A DNA stretch of 64,000 nt from Gp6-AA40 sp036802945 (GTDB lineage: Bacteria > Acidobacteriota > Vicinamibacteria > Vicinamibacterales > UBA2999): contig DAIRVG010000007.1 in the NCBI GenBank assembly GCA_036802945.1, positions 24,753 through 88,752 of the forward strand, in the 5' to 3' direction. Below the pieces are notes generated by a model. The model saw only the letters and a list, made by a program, of their open reading frames with translations. It was not told the DNA's origin and did no database searches. The position numbers were made by a program, and so were the translations under genes. Within the stretch, counting starts at the first letter, position 1. The number at the start of each line of letters is the position of its first letter. This document shows positions 9,472 to 18,052 of the stretch, one piece after another.

Positions 9472-10149
9472 CTAGTCGTGCAGGACAACGCTCAGCAGGG
9501 AGCTGTTGACCTTCAACCCGCCGTTGTACTCGATGAAGCCGAGATCGCGGAACTTGTTCATGAAGAAGTTGACGCGCGACCGCGTCGTCCCCACCATCTC
9601 CGCCAGCGTCTCCTGCGACAGTTGGTGCACGACCTGTTGCGGTTCGCTCTCCTGGCCGTAGCGGGCCATCAGCAAGAGTGTGCGCGCCAGCCGCTTCTCG
9701 CTCGAGTTGAAGAGCTGATCGACGAGATCCTCTTCGACCCGTATGTTGCGCGCGAGCATGTGGATCCTGAAGCGATCGGAGAGCTCCGGCTCGTCGTGGA
9801 GCATCTTCACCATGTGCTCCTTCTCCACCACGAGCACGGTCGTCGCGCCCATGGCCGTCGCGGTCGCCATCCGCCGCGACTGCCCGGCGAGACATCCTTC
9901 GCCGAAAAATTCGCCGCGGCTCAACATCGCGACGATTGCCTCTTTGCCGGTCTTCGAAAGCACCGAAATCTTGACACTGCCCTGCTGGAGGTACATCACC
10001 TCGGTCGCGGGATCGCCTTGCGAGAAGATGACTGCGGACTTGGCGTATTTCGCGATCGTGCGAGAGAGCCCCGCGGAGTCGAGGAATTCCTGGAGATGGA
10101 ACTCTGGGGAGGAGGCCTTCGGCGCCTTCGCGGGTTTTCGTGACGCCAT
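9472..10149 (-). CDS. Crp/Fnr family transcriptional regulator, copy 1
   Basis: This cytoplasmic DNA-binding regulator of 225 residues starts with a lysine-rich N-terminus. A cyclic-nucleotide-binding-type beta barrel follows (about 35-130) with IFSQGDPATEVMYLQQGSVK and the FFGEGCLAGQ phosphate-cassette-like segment. A long dimer helix comes next. A winged helix (about 165-225) contains LSQETLAEMVGTTRSRVNFF. No N-terminal Cys cluster of the FNR type is present, so an iron-sulfur oxygen sensor is unlikely. A very similar paralog lies about 110 bases upstream, so this is a tandem duplication. Targets are unknown; the neighbouring groEL and kinase cluster are candidates. Confidence 0.92.
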   Translation of the reverse strand: MASRKPAKAPKASSPEFHLQEFLDSAGLSRTIAKYAKSAVIFSQGDPATEVMYLQQGSVKISVLSKTGKEAIVAMLSRGEFFGEGCLAGQSRRMATATAMGATTVLVVEKEHMVKMLHDEPELSDRFRIHMLARNIRVEEDLVDQLFNSSEKRLARTLLLMARYGQESEPQQVVHQLSQETLAEMVGTTRSRVNFFMNKFRDLGFIEYNGGLKVNSSLLSVVLHD

Positions 10150-10259
10150 CACCGCGGATCATACTCCTAAAGGCCTATGACCCCGTGGATGAGCTTAACT
10201 GGCACGAGGAGCTATTTCGGCGAGGAAGCAGGGTACGTAAGTTTAGAAGCACCAGGTAT

Positions 10260-10949
10260 TTAGTCGTGAAGCACAACGCTCAGGAGTGAGCTGTTGACCT
10301 TCAACGTGCCGTTGTATTCGATGAATCCGAGGTCGCGAAACTTGTTCATGAAGAAGTTGACGCGCGACCGTGTGGTCCCGACGATCTCGGCCAGCGTCTC
10401 CTGCGACACGTTGTGCAGGACGTGCTTCGGCTTGTCCTCCTGGCCGTAACGCGCCATCAACAACAGCGCGCGAGCCAGCCGCTTCTCGCTCGAGTTGAAG
10501 AGTTGATCGACCAGGTCCTCCTCGATCCGGATGTTGCGCGCAAGCATGTGGACGATGAAACGATCGGAGAGTGTCGGCTGGGTGTGGAGCATCAGCATCA
10601 TGGTCGCCTTCTCCACCACGAGGACGGTCGTCGTACTCATCGCCGTCGCCGTTGACATCCTCCGTTCCTGCCCGGCGAGACATCCTTCGCCGAAGAAATC
10701 GCCGGGGCTCAACATGGCCACGATGGCCCCTTTGCCGGTCTTGGAGAGCACCGACAGCTTGACGCTGCCTACTTGGAGGTACATCACCTGAGCGGCGGCA
10801 TCCCCCTGCGAGAAAATGATCGAGGCCTTGGCGAATTTCGTGATTGTGCGAGAGTCCTCGGAGTCCAGAAACCCCTGGAGGTCGAAGCCAGGGGGCCGCT
10901 TGGGAGCCTTTGCGCGTCTACTTGCCGTAATTCCTGCCATTTTCGGCAT
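10260..10949 (-). CDS. Crp/Fnr family transcriptional regulator, copy 2
   Basis: This is a second Crp-type regulator of about 229 residues with the same order of domains as copy 1. The cNMP barrel has IFSQGDAAAQVMYLQVGSVK and FFGEGCLAGQ, and the winged helix has VSQETLAEIVGTTRSRVNFF. The last 60 residues are almost identical to copy 1, while the N-terminal 25 residues differ. The frame stays open further upstream to 11225, but that extension has no counterpart in copy 1, so the start is placed at ATG 10949 (10940 is possible). It is divergent from the small gene and groEL on its right. Confidence 0.9.
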   Translation of the reverse strand: MPKMAGITASRRAKAPKRPPGFDLQGFLDSEDSRTITKFAKASIIFSQGDAAAQVMYLQVGSVKLSVLSKTGKGAIVAMLSPGDFFGEGCLAGQERRMSTATAMSTTTVLVVEKATMMLMLHTQPTLSDRFIVHMLARNIRIEEDLVDQLFNSSEKRLARALLLMARYGQEDKPKHVLHNVSQETLAEIVGTTRSRVNFFMNKFRDLGFIEYNGTLKVNSSLLSVVLHD

Positions 10950-11189
10950 GGTAAGCCAAACTGCCGAGACGAACTGTTCAATTGTGCACACCTGTGGTCG
11001 TCGCCCGGCGCCCGCAGTGTGACTAGCTCCCGACTGCTTCCTGGCGCTGATCTCGTCCGCCGATGGCGAGTATCCGCGGTCGTCACCTCGCGCACGGCAG
11101 CGCTCAAGAAGTTGGGTGATGCCCCGCCCCAGAAGCCCCTGTTCAATTGGGTACATCGCGGACTTGCACGCGCCGCTACGCTGATCGAT

Positions 11190-11369
11190 ATGGCGATTCA
11201 GCAAAAGAATGCGGACCAGCGGCACGCCGACCTGGAACTGATGATCGAACAGTTTCGCGTCGCCGAGAAACGTGCGCTGATCAAGCGCGGCGTCAAGCTC
11301 TGGACGCGCGCCGAGGCTGAGCGGGCGAGGGCGTCAGTCCAGACGCTTGAGCCAGACAAAATCAACTAA
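11190..11369 (+). CDS. Small charged protein upstream of groEL, 59 aa
   Basis: The frame from ATG 11190 encodes a charged, helix-prone protein rich in Arg, Lys, Glu and Ala, with no signal peptide. It ends 23 bases before groEL on the same strand, so the two are probably cotranscribed. The frame stays open far upstream, which weakens the start choice. No family was recognised, and it is not a groES. Confidence 0.4.
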   Translation: MAIQQKNADQRHADLELMIEQFRVAEKRALIKRGVKLWTRAEAERARASVQTLEPDKIN

Positions 11370-11392
11370 CGGTCCAGCTAGAGGCAGCGGCG

Positions 11393-12961
11393 ATGGCAAA
11401 ACAGATTCTGTACGGGGAGCGATCGCGACAGGTGATGCTGCGCGGCGTGAACCAGTTGGCGGACGCGGTCAAAGTCACGCTGGGACCACGGGGACGAAAC
11501 GTCCTCCTCAGCACGAGCTTTGGCGCTCCAACCATCACGAAGGATGGCGTCACGGTCGCGAGGGAAATCGATCTCAAGGACCCGCTCGAGAACATGGGCG
11601 CGCAAATGGTCCGCGAGGTCGCGGGCAAGACATCGGACACAGCCGGTGATGGCACCACCACCGCCACCGTCCTCGCGCAGGCCATGTATCGCGAGGGGCT
11701 GCGGCAGGTCGTGGCCGGCGCCAACCCGATGGAGATCAAGCGCGGCATCGAGAAGGCGGTCGAGGCGGTCGTCGAGCACCTCAAGACGATGAAGCGCGAT
11801 GTGAAGGGCAAAATGATCGCGCAGGTCGGCACGATCTCCGCGAACGGAGACGAGACGATCGGCCGGATCATCGCCGAGGCGATGGAGAAGGTCGGCAAGG
11901 ACGGTGTGATCACCGTCGAGGAAGGCAAGACGCTCGAGACCACACTCGAAGTGGTCGAAGGCATGCAATTCGATCGCGGATACCTGTCGCCATACTTCGT
12001 GACCAACCCCGAGCGCATGGAAGTCGTGCTCGAGAATCCGGTCATCCTGATCCACGAAAAGAAAATCAGCTCGATGAAGAACCTGCTGCCGCTGCTCGAG
12101 CAAGTGGCGCAACTCGGCCGCCCGCTCCTCGTCGTCGCCGAGGACGTCGAGAGCGAGGCGCTCGCCATGCTCGTCGTCAACAAGCTTCGCGGCACGCTGC
12201 AGGTCGCCGCGGTCAAGGCGCCGGGATACGGCGACCGGCGCAAGGAGATCCTCGAGGACATCGCGATTCTCACCGGCGGCCGGGCGCTCAGCGAAGATCT
12301 CGGCATCAAGATCGAGAACATCAAGGTCGAGGACCTGGGCAGCGCCAAGAAGGTCACCATCGACAAGGACAAGACGACGATCATCGAAGGGGGCGGCGCG
12401 ACAGCCGCGATCGAAGGGCGTGTGAAGCAGCTCCGTGCCCAGGTCGAGGATGCCGATTCGGACTACGACCGCGAGAAGCTCCAGGAGCGGCTTGCGAAGG
12501 TCGTGGGCGGCATTGCCGTGATCAAGGTCGGCGCAGCCACCGAGACCGAGATGAAGGAGAAAAAGGCGCGTGTGGAGGACGCCATGCACGCGACGAAAGC
12601 TGCCGTCGAGGAAGGCATCGTTGCCGGGGGCGGCGTGGCGCTGGTGCGCGCGGGCAAGGCGCTCGATGCCCTGACACTCACGGGCGACGAGCTCGTTGGT
12701 GCCCGGATCGTCCGCAGGGCGCTCGAAGAACCGATGCGTCAGATCGCCAGCAACGCCGGCGTCGAAGGCGCGATCGTCATTGCAAAGGTCAGGGAGATGA
12801 AGCAGGACGAAGGCTTCAATGCCGCGACCGAAACGTATGAGGACCTGGTCAAGGCCGGCGTCATCGATCCGACGAAGGTCGTGCGCTGTGCGCTGCAGAA
12901 CGCCGCATCGGTCGCTGCACTCCTGCTGACCGCCGAAGCGCTTATTTCCGAAATCGTGTGA
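11393..12961 (+). CDS. groL: 60 kDa chaperonin GroEL, secondary paralog
   Basis: This ATP-dependent chaperonin subunit folds proteins in a double-ring complex. GroEL landmarks are in order: VTLGPRGRNV, TKDGVTVA, the ATP-site motif GDGTTTATVLAQ near residue 85, VKAPGYGDRRKEIL near 275 and EEGIVAGGGVAL near 405. At 522 residues it is shorter than the usual 540-550. It stops at ALISEIV, without the flexible acidic and Gly-Gly-Met tail. No groES lies beside it, and I see no CIRCE-type inverted repeat upstream. These points fit a secondary, specialised copy rather than the main chaperonin. The start has GAGG 9 bases upstream. The last 22 bases recur at 18053-18074. Confidence 0.97.
   Translation: MAKQILYGERSRQVMLRGVNQLADAVKVTLGPRGRNVLLSTSFGAPTITKDGVTVAREIDLKDPLENMGAQMVREVAGKTSDTAGDGTTTATVLAQAMYREGLRQVVAGANPMEIKRGIEKAVEAVVEHLKTMKRDVKGKMIAQVGTISANGDETIGRIIAEAMEKVGKDGVITVEEGKTLETTLEVVEGMQFDRGYLSPYFVTNPERMEVVLENPVILIHEKKISSMKNLLPLLEQVAQLGRPLLVVAEDVESEALAMLVVNKLRGTLQVAAVKAPGYGDRRKEILEDIAILTGGRALSEDLGIKIENIKVEDLGSAKKVTIDKDKTTIIEGGGATAAIEGRVKQLRAQVEDADSDYDREKLQERLAKVVGGIAVIKVGAATETEMKEKKARVEDAMHATKAAVEEGIVAGGGVALVRAGKALDALTLTGDELVGARIVRRALEEPMRQIASNAGVEGAIVIAKVREMKQDEGFNAATETYEDLVKAGVIDPTKVVRCALQNAASVAALLLTAEALISEIV
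12940..12961. repeat. 22-bp direct repeat, left copy (groEL 3' end)
   Basis: The final 22 bases of groEL, beginning gcttatttccgaaat and ending in the stop codon, are identical to 18053-18074 in the same orientation. Identity stops at both edges. The two copies bracket the hybrid kinase, both kaiB genes, kaiC and HK-B. Confidence 0.85.
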
Positions 12962-12991
12962 ACCGTCAGAGGGGCCCGCGTCGGGAATGTT

Positions 12992-14632
12992 TCACGCGGG
13001 CGTCTCTACCGGCAAGCGTTCGGGGCCTTCGCCGAGGAGGCGCGCAAGCTGATTCAGGTCGACCGGCTTCACCAGGTGATGATCGAACCCGTCGTCAGAC
13101 GACGTCTTCCCGTAGGCAGTACCGCCGAAGCCAGTCAGGGCCAGCAGCAGCATGCCTTGGCCGTGCGGATCTTCACGAATCCGTTTGGCCACCTGGTAAC
13201 CGTTCATTTCGGGAAGATTGATGTCGATGATCCCCACTTCGGGACGCATGACGCCCAGCAGTTCGAGGCCGCGAACGCCGTTGGCCGCCTCGTACACGAC
13301 GTGCCCGGCGAGCTCGAGCACCATCTGCAACATCTGGCGTGCGTCGTCGTTGTCCTCGATCAGAAGCACGCGTCTCGGCTTCGCTTGACGTTCCGGGGCC
13401 AATGAGACAGCAGCGGACTTTTCCGCCGAAGGAATCTGCTTCAGTCGGACGGTGAACTTGCTTCCGTGCCCTTCCCCGTCACTCGACGCCACGATCGTGC
13501 CCCCGTGGAGCTCGACCAGGCGGCGGACCAGCGTCAGGCCGATTCCGAGGCCGCCCTGCGCACGGTCGAGAGTCCGATCGGCCTGCACGTACAAATCAAA
13601 GATGGAGGGGAGCAGGCGTGGTGAGATGCCGAAGCCGGTGTCCTCGACGCTGAGCACGGCGTCGCTGCCGTCGGCGCGGAGCGCCACCCGAATCTGACCG
13701 CCTGACGGCGTGTACTTGACCGCGTTGGTCACGATGTTGGTCAGCACCTGCTCGAGCCGCACGGCGTCGCCATCGACCCAGACGGGATCGGTGCTGACGT
13801 CGATCTGCCGATCCAATCCGGGATCGCCAGCGAAACTGGCGACGGCGCGGCGGACGGCCTCGGCCATGTCGAGCGGCTGTCGATTCAGCCGGATCTTTCC
13901 GGAGACTACCCGCTCGACGTCGAGCAGGTCACCAATCAGATGTGAGACGTGGCCCACCTGTCGCGCGATCACCTCATGCGCGCGGATCGCCGGCTCACCC
14001 TCTGCGCACGTCAACTCGAGTACCCGGACGGCACTGCTGATGGCGGCAAGCGGCGTACGCAGCTCGTGGGCCATCATTGCGAGGAACTCGTCTTTCGTGC
14101 GGCTGTCGCGCTCGGCGCGGTCGCGGCTGCTCTTGGCCTCGAGCAGCTCTCTGAGATCCGTCACGATCAGGTTGAGGCGATCGCTACCAGCCGCTACCGC
14201 TGTGGTGAGCGACAGGCCCACGTCGAAGACGCCTGAATCCGACCCGATCAAGCTGCTGCGACGTCGTCCGCTGCCGGCACTCAGCAGCGTCCCGAAGTCC
14301 TCTCTGTCGGACGCGTTCACGAACCTGTCGATGCGACTGCCCACCACAGACTCGAGCGGCTCTCCCACGAGCGCCGCGAAGCGCGCGTTCGAATACAGGA
14401 TGTCGCCGCGACCCGTGAGGACAACGGCGCCTTCCTGCATCTGTTCGACGAGGTCGCGGTACGGCTCGTCGGCGCTGTGCAGCGTGTAGACCTGATTGCC
14501 GCCGGTGCTCTCGACAACCAGTGCGTCGACATCGCCGTGCCGAATCGCCCGCAGCAACTCCTCGGCTTCGGCAAGGCGCGCGCGCAGCGTCGCCTCGACG
14601 TGTTCCTGATTGTCGGCCTGGCTTGTGACCAT
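12992..14632 (-). CDS. PAS-domain hybrid histidine kinase / response regulator
   Basis: This is a predicted cytoplasmic signalling kinase of about 546 residues without membrane segments. A PAS-like sensor (about 50-165) is followed by a coiled linker. The dimerisation/phosphoacceptor domain has the canonical H-box MMAHELRTPLAAI near residue 185. The HATPase domain has TNIVTNAVKYTPSGG, VEDTGFGIS and GGLGIGLTLV. The C-terminal receiver starts near 420 with VLLIEDNDDA, has its phospho-acceptor Asp in IIDINLPEMNG near 468 and ends with KPVD. ATG 14632 was chosen because it lies 4 bases after the upstream kaiB stop with GGGGAG before it. It is the last gene of the kai operon and the obvious candidate output kinase, in the position SasA occupies functionally in cyanobacteria. 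It lacks SasA's KaiB-like sensor domain. Confidence 0.92.
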   Translation of the reverse strand: MVTSQADNQEHVEATLRARLAEAEELLRAIRHGDVDALVVESTGGNQVYTLHSADEPYRDLVEQMQEGAVVLTGRGDILYSNARFAALVGEPLESVVGSRIDRFVNASDREDFGTLLSAGSGRRRSSLIGSDSGVFDVGLSLTTAVAAGSDRLNLIVTDLRELLEAKSSRDRAERDSRTKDEFLAMMAHELRTPLAAISSAVRVLELTCAEGEPAIRAHEVIARQVGHVSHLIGDLLDVERVVSGKIRLNRQPLDMAEAVRRAVASFAGDPGLDRQIDVSTDPVWVDGDAVRLEQVLTNIVTNAVKYTPSGGQIRVALRADGSDAVLSVEDTGFGISPRLLPSIFDLYVQADRTLDRAQGGLGIGLTLVRRLVELHGGTIVASSDGEGHGSKFTVRLKQIPSAEKSAAVSLAPERQAKPRRVLLIEDNDDARQMLQMVLELAGHVVYEAANGVRGLELLGVMRPEVGIIDINLPEMNGYQVAKRIREDPHGQGMLLLALTGFGGTAYGKTSSDDGFDHHLVKPVDLNQLARLLGEGPERLPVETPA

Positions 14633-14636
14633 AGCC

Positions 14637-15008
14637 TTACTCCCCGCGATCGTCAGAGCGAACGAGGTGGAGCCCCAGAAGTACGCGCTCGCGGTTGGAC
14701 ATGTCGCCGATGATCCGGCGCACCGGCAGCGGGAGCTTCTTGATGAGAGTCGGCGCCGCGATGATCTGCTCGCCCTTCGCGAGCAGCGGCTGTTGGTAGA
14801 TGTCAATGACTTCCAGGTCGTACCGCCCCGCGAGATATTCGTCGCAGATCGCCCGCAGGTTCTTGACCGCGCGCGCCGATCGGGTTGTCATGCCTGTGAC
14901 GTACAGTCGAAGGACGTACCGGTCGCCGGGTGGCGCTTGAGCGGCCTTTTCGAATTTCACGCGGAGGTCGCTCGACTCCACGGGCACGGAGCGATCACCC
15001 GCGTTCAC
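14637..15008 (-). CDS. kaiB: KaiB-family protein, second copy
   Basis: The thioredoxin-like KaiB domain is clear from YVLRLYVTGMT through IDIYQQPLLAKGEQIIAAPTL to RRIIGDMSNRERVLLGL, close to cyanobacterial KaiB throughout. It has an extra N-terminal segment of about 30 residues. The open frame extends further upstream into the first kaiB, but that part is its out-of-frame shadow. GTG 15008 was chosen, giving a 14-base overlap with the preceding kaiB; later GTG codons are possible. In known systems KaiB switches fold, binds the KaiC CI ring and recruits partners. It is followed 4 bases later by the hybrid kinase. Confidence 0.88.
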   Translation of the reverse strand: MNAGDRSVPVESSDLRVKFEKAAQAPPGDRYVLRLYVTGMTTRSARAVKNLRAICDEYLAGRYDLEVIDIYQQPLLAKGEQIIAAPTLIKKLPLPVRRIIGDMSNRERVLLGLHLVRSDDRGE

Positions 15009-15318
15009 GTAGATCCAGCCCCACGAGGACGCGTTCCGTGTTCGAGAGGTCGCCGATGATCTTCTTGATCGGCTCAGGCAGGCGTCGCACGAGCGTGGGG
15101 ACGGCCAGGATCTGGTCGCCGACTGCAAGCTGCGGATTCACGAGGAGATCGACGATCTCAATCTCATAGCGCCCCTGCAGATGCTCCTCGCAGATTTCCT
15201 TCAGATTCGTGAAGGCCAGGATCGACTTCGGCGTCTGTCCCGCGACATAGAGCCGCAACTGGTACGTCTGCCCTGCAGATGACGGCGTGGCACTCCCGCC
15301 CCCCTCAGATAGTTGCAT
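14995..15318 (-). CDS. kaiB: KaiB-family protein, first copy
   Basis: The 107-residue product matches KaiB along its length: YQLRLYVAGQTPKS, VDLLVNPQLAVGDQILAVPTL and IKKIIGDLSNTERVLVGLDL. These correspond to the segments that rearrange when KaiB changes fold. It has no acidic C-terminal tail. It begins 36 bases after kaiC and overlaps the next kaiB, so all three are cotranscribed. The two KaiB copies are clearly diverged, so they may have different partners. Confidence 0.94.
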   Translation of the reverse strand: MQLSEGGGSATPSSAGQTYQLRLYVAGQTPKSILAFTNLKEICEEHLQGRYEIEIVDLLVNPQLAVGDQILAVPTLVRRLPEPIKKIIGDLSNTERVLVGLDLRERG

Positions 15319-15354
15319 GGCGATCGCGTCCTTTTCGCGAAACCGTGTAGGACG

Positions 15355-16818
15355 TCATCCGATGGCCTGCGGCGCCCGGCCGGCCGCCTCACGCATGGTC
15401 AATCCGCGATCTGTGAGCACGAACTCGCGAAGCTCGTTCGAGTGCGCCATGCCGCGGGACTTGAGCACGTAGAGCCCGCGGCGGTGATGGCCGCCGGCCT
15501 CATCGTTCGCCAGCACGATCCAGGTATCCATCAGCGACGAGATGGTCGTCTCGCTCCGCTCGAGATCGATGTGCCCGTTCGAAAGACTCGTCAACATCGC
15601 TGTGATGTTCTCGGTCTTCAGATGATCGATCATGCGCGTGAGCATCGCCTCGACGTCGGCGAAGGTCCCTACCGTCATCAGGTTGGTCACCGGATCGATG
15701 ACGGTCACAGTCGGTCTGAAGTCCGCCACGACCTGGTGCATCGTTGCGAGGTGGGTCTCGAGCCCATAGCGCGACGGTCGATCGGCATGGAACTGCAGCA
15801 GTCCGCCTGCCACCCACGGCTCGAGGTCGATGCCGATGGAACGCATGTTCCGCAGGTGCTGCTGCGGCGACTCTTCGAAGAGAAAGCACAGGCACCGTTC
15901 GCCCCGGCGGCACGCCGCGTCGAGGAAGTGAGCGGCCAGACTCGTCTTCCCGGTGCCGGCCGTACCGGAGACGAGGATCGTGCTCCCGCGGTAGTACCCC
16001 TGGCCGCTGAGCATCTCATCGAGCGAGGCGACGCCCGACGACACGCGGTCCAGCGGAGCGGCGTGCTGAAGGGCCAGAGAGGAGACGGGCAGCACGCTGA
16101 TGCCATCGGCTTTGATGAGGAACGGATATTCGTTGGTGCCGTGGTGGGTGCCGCGGTACTTGACCACACGCAGGCGGCGCGTCGAAACCTGATCGTGGAC
16201 GCGGTGGTCGAGCAGGATCACCGCATCCGATACGTACTCCTCGAGTCCTTGCCGGGTCAGAAGGCCGTCGCCACGCTCGGCGGTGATCACAGCTGTGACG
16301 CCCTGGTCCTTCAGCCACCGGAACAGCCGTCGCAGCTCTGACCGGAGGATGGTGTCGTTCTCCAGGCCGGCAAACAGCGATTCGATGGTATCGAGGACGA
16401 CACGCTTGGCTCCGACGCTCCGAATCGCGTAGTCGAGCCGGACGAACAGCCCTTCGAGATCGTACTCCCCCGTTTCCTCGATCTCGCTGCGTTCCACGCG
16501 CACGTAATCGACCGAGAGCTTCTTCGCCGCGATGAGCTCGGGAAGGTCAAAGCCGAGCGACGCGACGTCGCTGGTAATCTCGTCGGCGTTCTCCTCGAAC
16601 GTGAGGAGCACGCCGGGTTCGTCGAAATGAGTGACGCCGTTCACCAGGAACGTGAGGGCCAGCAGCGTCTTGCCGGATCCAGGTCCGCCGCAGATGAGCG
16701 TGGGACGTCCCGTCGGCAGCCCGCCGCGCGTAATCTCGTCGAGGCCGCGGATTCCAGTCGGGGTTTTCGCCAGCTCGGGACCGCGCGACACAGGGTGCAG
16801 TAAACCGACGTGGCTCAT
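15355..16818 (-). CDS. kaiC: KaiC-family double-RecA ATPase, KaiA-independent type
   Basis: Two RecA-like domains are present. CI has Walker A GGPGSGKT near residue 45 and the catalytic Glu pair in LLTFEEN. CII has GTAGTGKT near 285 and CFLFEES. The autophosphorylation segment reads ETTISSLMDT, so the sites equivalent to cyanobacterial Ser431 and Thr432 are both serine. The protein ends about 27 residues earlier than Synechococcus KaiC, so the A-loop and KaiA-binding peptide are missing. That agrees with the absence of kaiA. ATG 16818 was chosen for its GGAG 6 bases upstream; an ATG at 16830 adds four residues. It heads the kaiC-kaiB-kaiB-kinase operon and lies about 100 bases after HK-B. Confidence 0.95.
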   Translation of the reverse strand: MSHVGLLHPVSRGPELAKTPTGIRGLDEITRGGLPTGRPTLICGGPGSGKTLLALTFLVNGVTHFDEPGVLLTFEENADEITSDVASLGFDLPELIAAKKLSVDYVRVERSEIEETGEYDLEGLFVRLDYAIRSVGAKRVVLDTIESLFAGLENDTILRSELRRLFRWLKDQGVTAVITAERGDGLLTRQGLEEYVSDAVILLDHRVHDQVSTRRLRVVKYRGTHHGTNEYPFLIKADGISVLPVSSLALQHAAPLDRVSSGVASLDEMLSGQGYYRGSTILVSGTAGTGKTSLAAHFLDAACRRGERCLCFLFEESPQQHLRNMRSIGIDLEPWVAGGLLQFHADRPSRYGLETHLATMHQVVADFRPTVTVIDPVTNLMTVGTFADVEAMLTRMIDHLKTENITAMLTSLSNGHIDLERSETTISSLMDTWIVLANDEAGGHHRRGLYVLKSRGMAHSNELREFVLTDRGLTMREAAGRAPQAIG

Positions 16819-16921
16819 TGGTCGCTCCATCTAGGCTCAGCGGGTCACTTTGACACCTCGCAGGCAGCGAAGGATGTTCAATGTTGCACACCCCGCCACC
16901 TCTGCTGCGCCCAGGGACCGA

Positions 16922-18010
16922 CTAGGACGCGCGCGCGGCCTCCGCGGCCAACGGCACTTCGATCAGGAAGACGCAGCCCTTGCCAGGCAAATTGCGGACG
17001 TGGATGTCGCCGCCGTGCGCCCTCATCGCCTTTCGGGCGATGGAGAGCCCCAGGCCGAGGCCCGACCGGTCACTGCCGCGTCGATCACCGAAGACCTCGA
17101 ACGGCTCGCCCTTGCCCTCCGGAAAGCCTCCACACTCGTCTTCGATTTCGATAACCAGATTCCGGTTCTCGGCGCGGGCCCTCAGCACAACCGTGCCGCC
17201 CGCGGGCGTGTTCTTGAAGCCGTTGTGCAGCAGGTTCATCACCGCCGACGTGAGCAGCTGAGGGTCTCCTTCAACGGCCAGCCTTGGATCGACCGGTTCA
17301 ACTTTGAACTCGACCTGCCGGTACTCGGAGTGCAGCACGCCCGTGGCGGCGACTTCGTCGAGGAACGCGACGACTGACAGCCGCTCACGCCGTTGTTTGC
17401 CAGTGGTGAGACGGACCTCGGAGAGCGTGCGATCGACAACTTCCCGGAGACTCATCAGACTTCGGCCGAGGACTGCCCCGGTGCCTCCACCGATGCCGAC
17501 GGTGCCTTTCCTGAGCATGTGGAAGGCGAGGAGCGCCGTGTTGAGGACGTCCCGAAGCTCGTGGGCCGCATTCCCGAGACGCTCGACTTCGTCGGCTGAC
17601 TCTGTCTGTGCCGTGAGGCGCGCGTGCTCCGTCACGGCTTCCGCGATCGCGGTGTCGAGACAACGGTTTAACGTATGGAATTCTGCAACCGTGATCGCGG
17701 CGTTCCGCTCGACCGCGAGCTCCGTGACAGCCTGGCAAATATCGCCGTAGTCGTGGACCACCTGGGATACGTTGAAACCAGCCTCCAGCAACTCCGCGCC
17801 ATGCCGCGCGGCGGTGGAGCCGATGGCCGTCGTGGGAAATGGCGTGTCGGTCGCTTCCAACCGAAGCGTCTCCGCAAGTTGCGTCAAGAACAGAGGCACG
17901 CCGTACTCGATCTCGCGGGCTGAAACTGACGGCCACGGCCGGTCCCCAACCCGTTCCCGCGTACGCGAAATGATCGCGTCCCGATTTGCGGCGATGAAAT
18001 CGTGCAACAT
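16922..18010 (-). CDS. Sensor histidine kinase with RsbRD-type N-terminus (HK-B)
   Basis: The soluble protein of about 362 residues starts MLHDFIAANRDAIISRTRERV, which resembles the RsbRD N-terminal domain of stressosome co-antagonists. It continues with a helical region and a phosphoacceptor-like segment NAAHELRDVLNTALLAF, where the usual HELRTP has become HELRD. The HATPase part has MNLLHNGFKNTPAGG, EDECGGFPEG and GLGLGLSIARKAMRAHGG. ATG 18010 has GAGG upstream. It is strongly similar to HK-A over its whole length. It lies between the 80-aa gene and kaiC on the same strand, so it may feed stress signals into the Kai module. Kinase activity is likely but the H-box is atypical. Confidence 0.88.
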   Translation of the reverse strand: MLHDFIAANRDAIISRTRERVGDRPWPSVSAREIEYGVPLFLTQLAETLRLEATDTPFPTTAIGSTAARHGAELLEAGFNVSQVVHDYGDICQAVTELAVERNAAITVAEFHTLNRCLDTAIAEAVTEHARLTAQTESADEVERLGNAAHELRDVLNTALLAFHMLRKGTVGIGGGTGAVLGRSLMSLREVVDRTLSEVRLTTGKQRRERLSVVAFLDEVAATGVLHSEYRQVEFKVEPVDPRLAVEGDPQLLTSAVMNLLHNGFKNTPAGGTVVLRARAENRNLVIEIEDECGGFPEGKGEPFEVFGDRRGSDRSGLGLGLSIARKAMRAHGGDIHVRNLPGKGCVFLIEVPLAAEAARAS

Positions 18011-18029
18011 CACATTTCCTCAGGTTCCA

Positions 18030-18052
18030 CCACTGAGACACTCAATCAGTGG
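18030..18052. other. Hairpin between the 80-aa gene and HK-B
   Basis: The sequence ccactga, a 9-base loop and tcagtgg form a perfect 7-bp stem. It sits in the short gap between the two minus-strand genes and touches the right-hand 22-bp repeat. It could be an attenuator or part of a recombination boundary. There is no T-run, so a classical terminator is unlikely. Confidence 0.4.

Noticed and set aside
10950..11225. N-terminal extension of Crp copy 2
   Set aside because: Not similar to copy 1, and it covers the promoter-like region before the groEL unit.
11378..12589. Minus-strand frame of about 400 codons under groEL
   Set aside because: Antisense shadow of groEL, with leucine/aspartate-rich noise and no family.
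15009..15128. N-terminal extension of the second KaiB
   Set aside because: The residues are the out-of-frame image of the first kaiB and have a Ser/Arg-rich composition unlike any KaiB.
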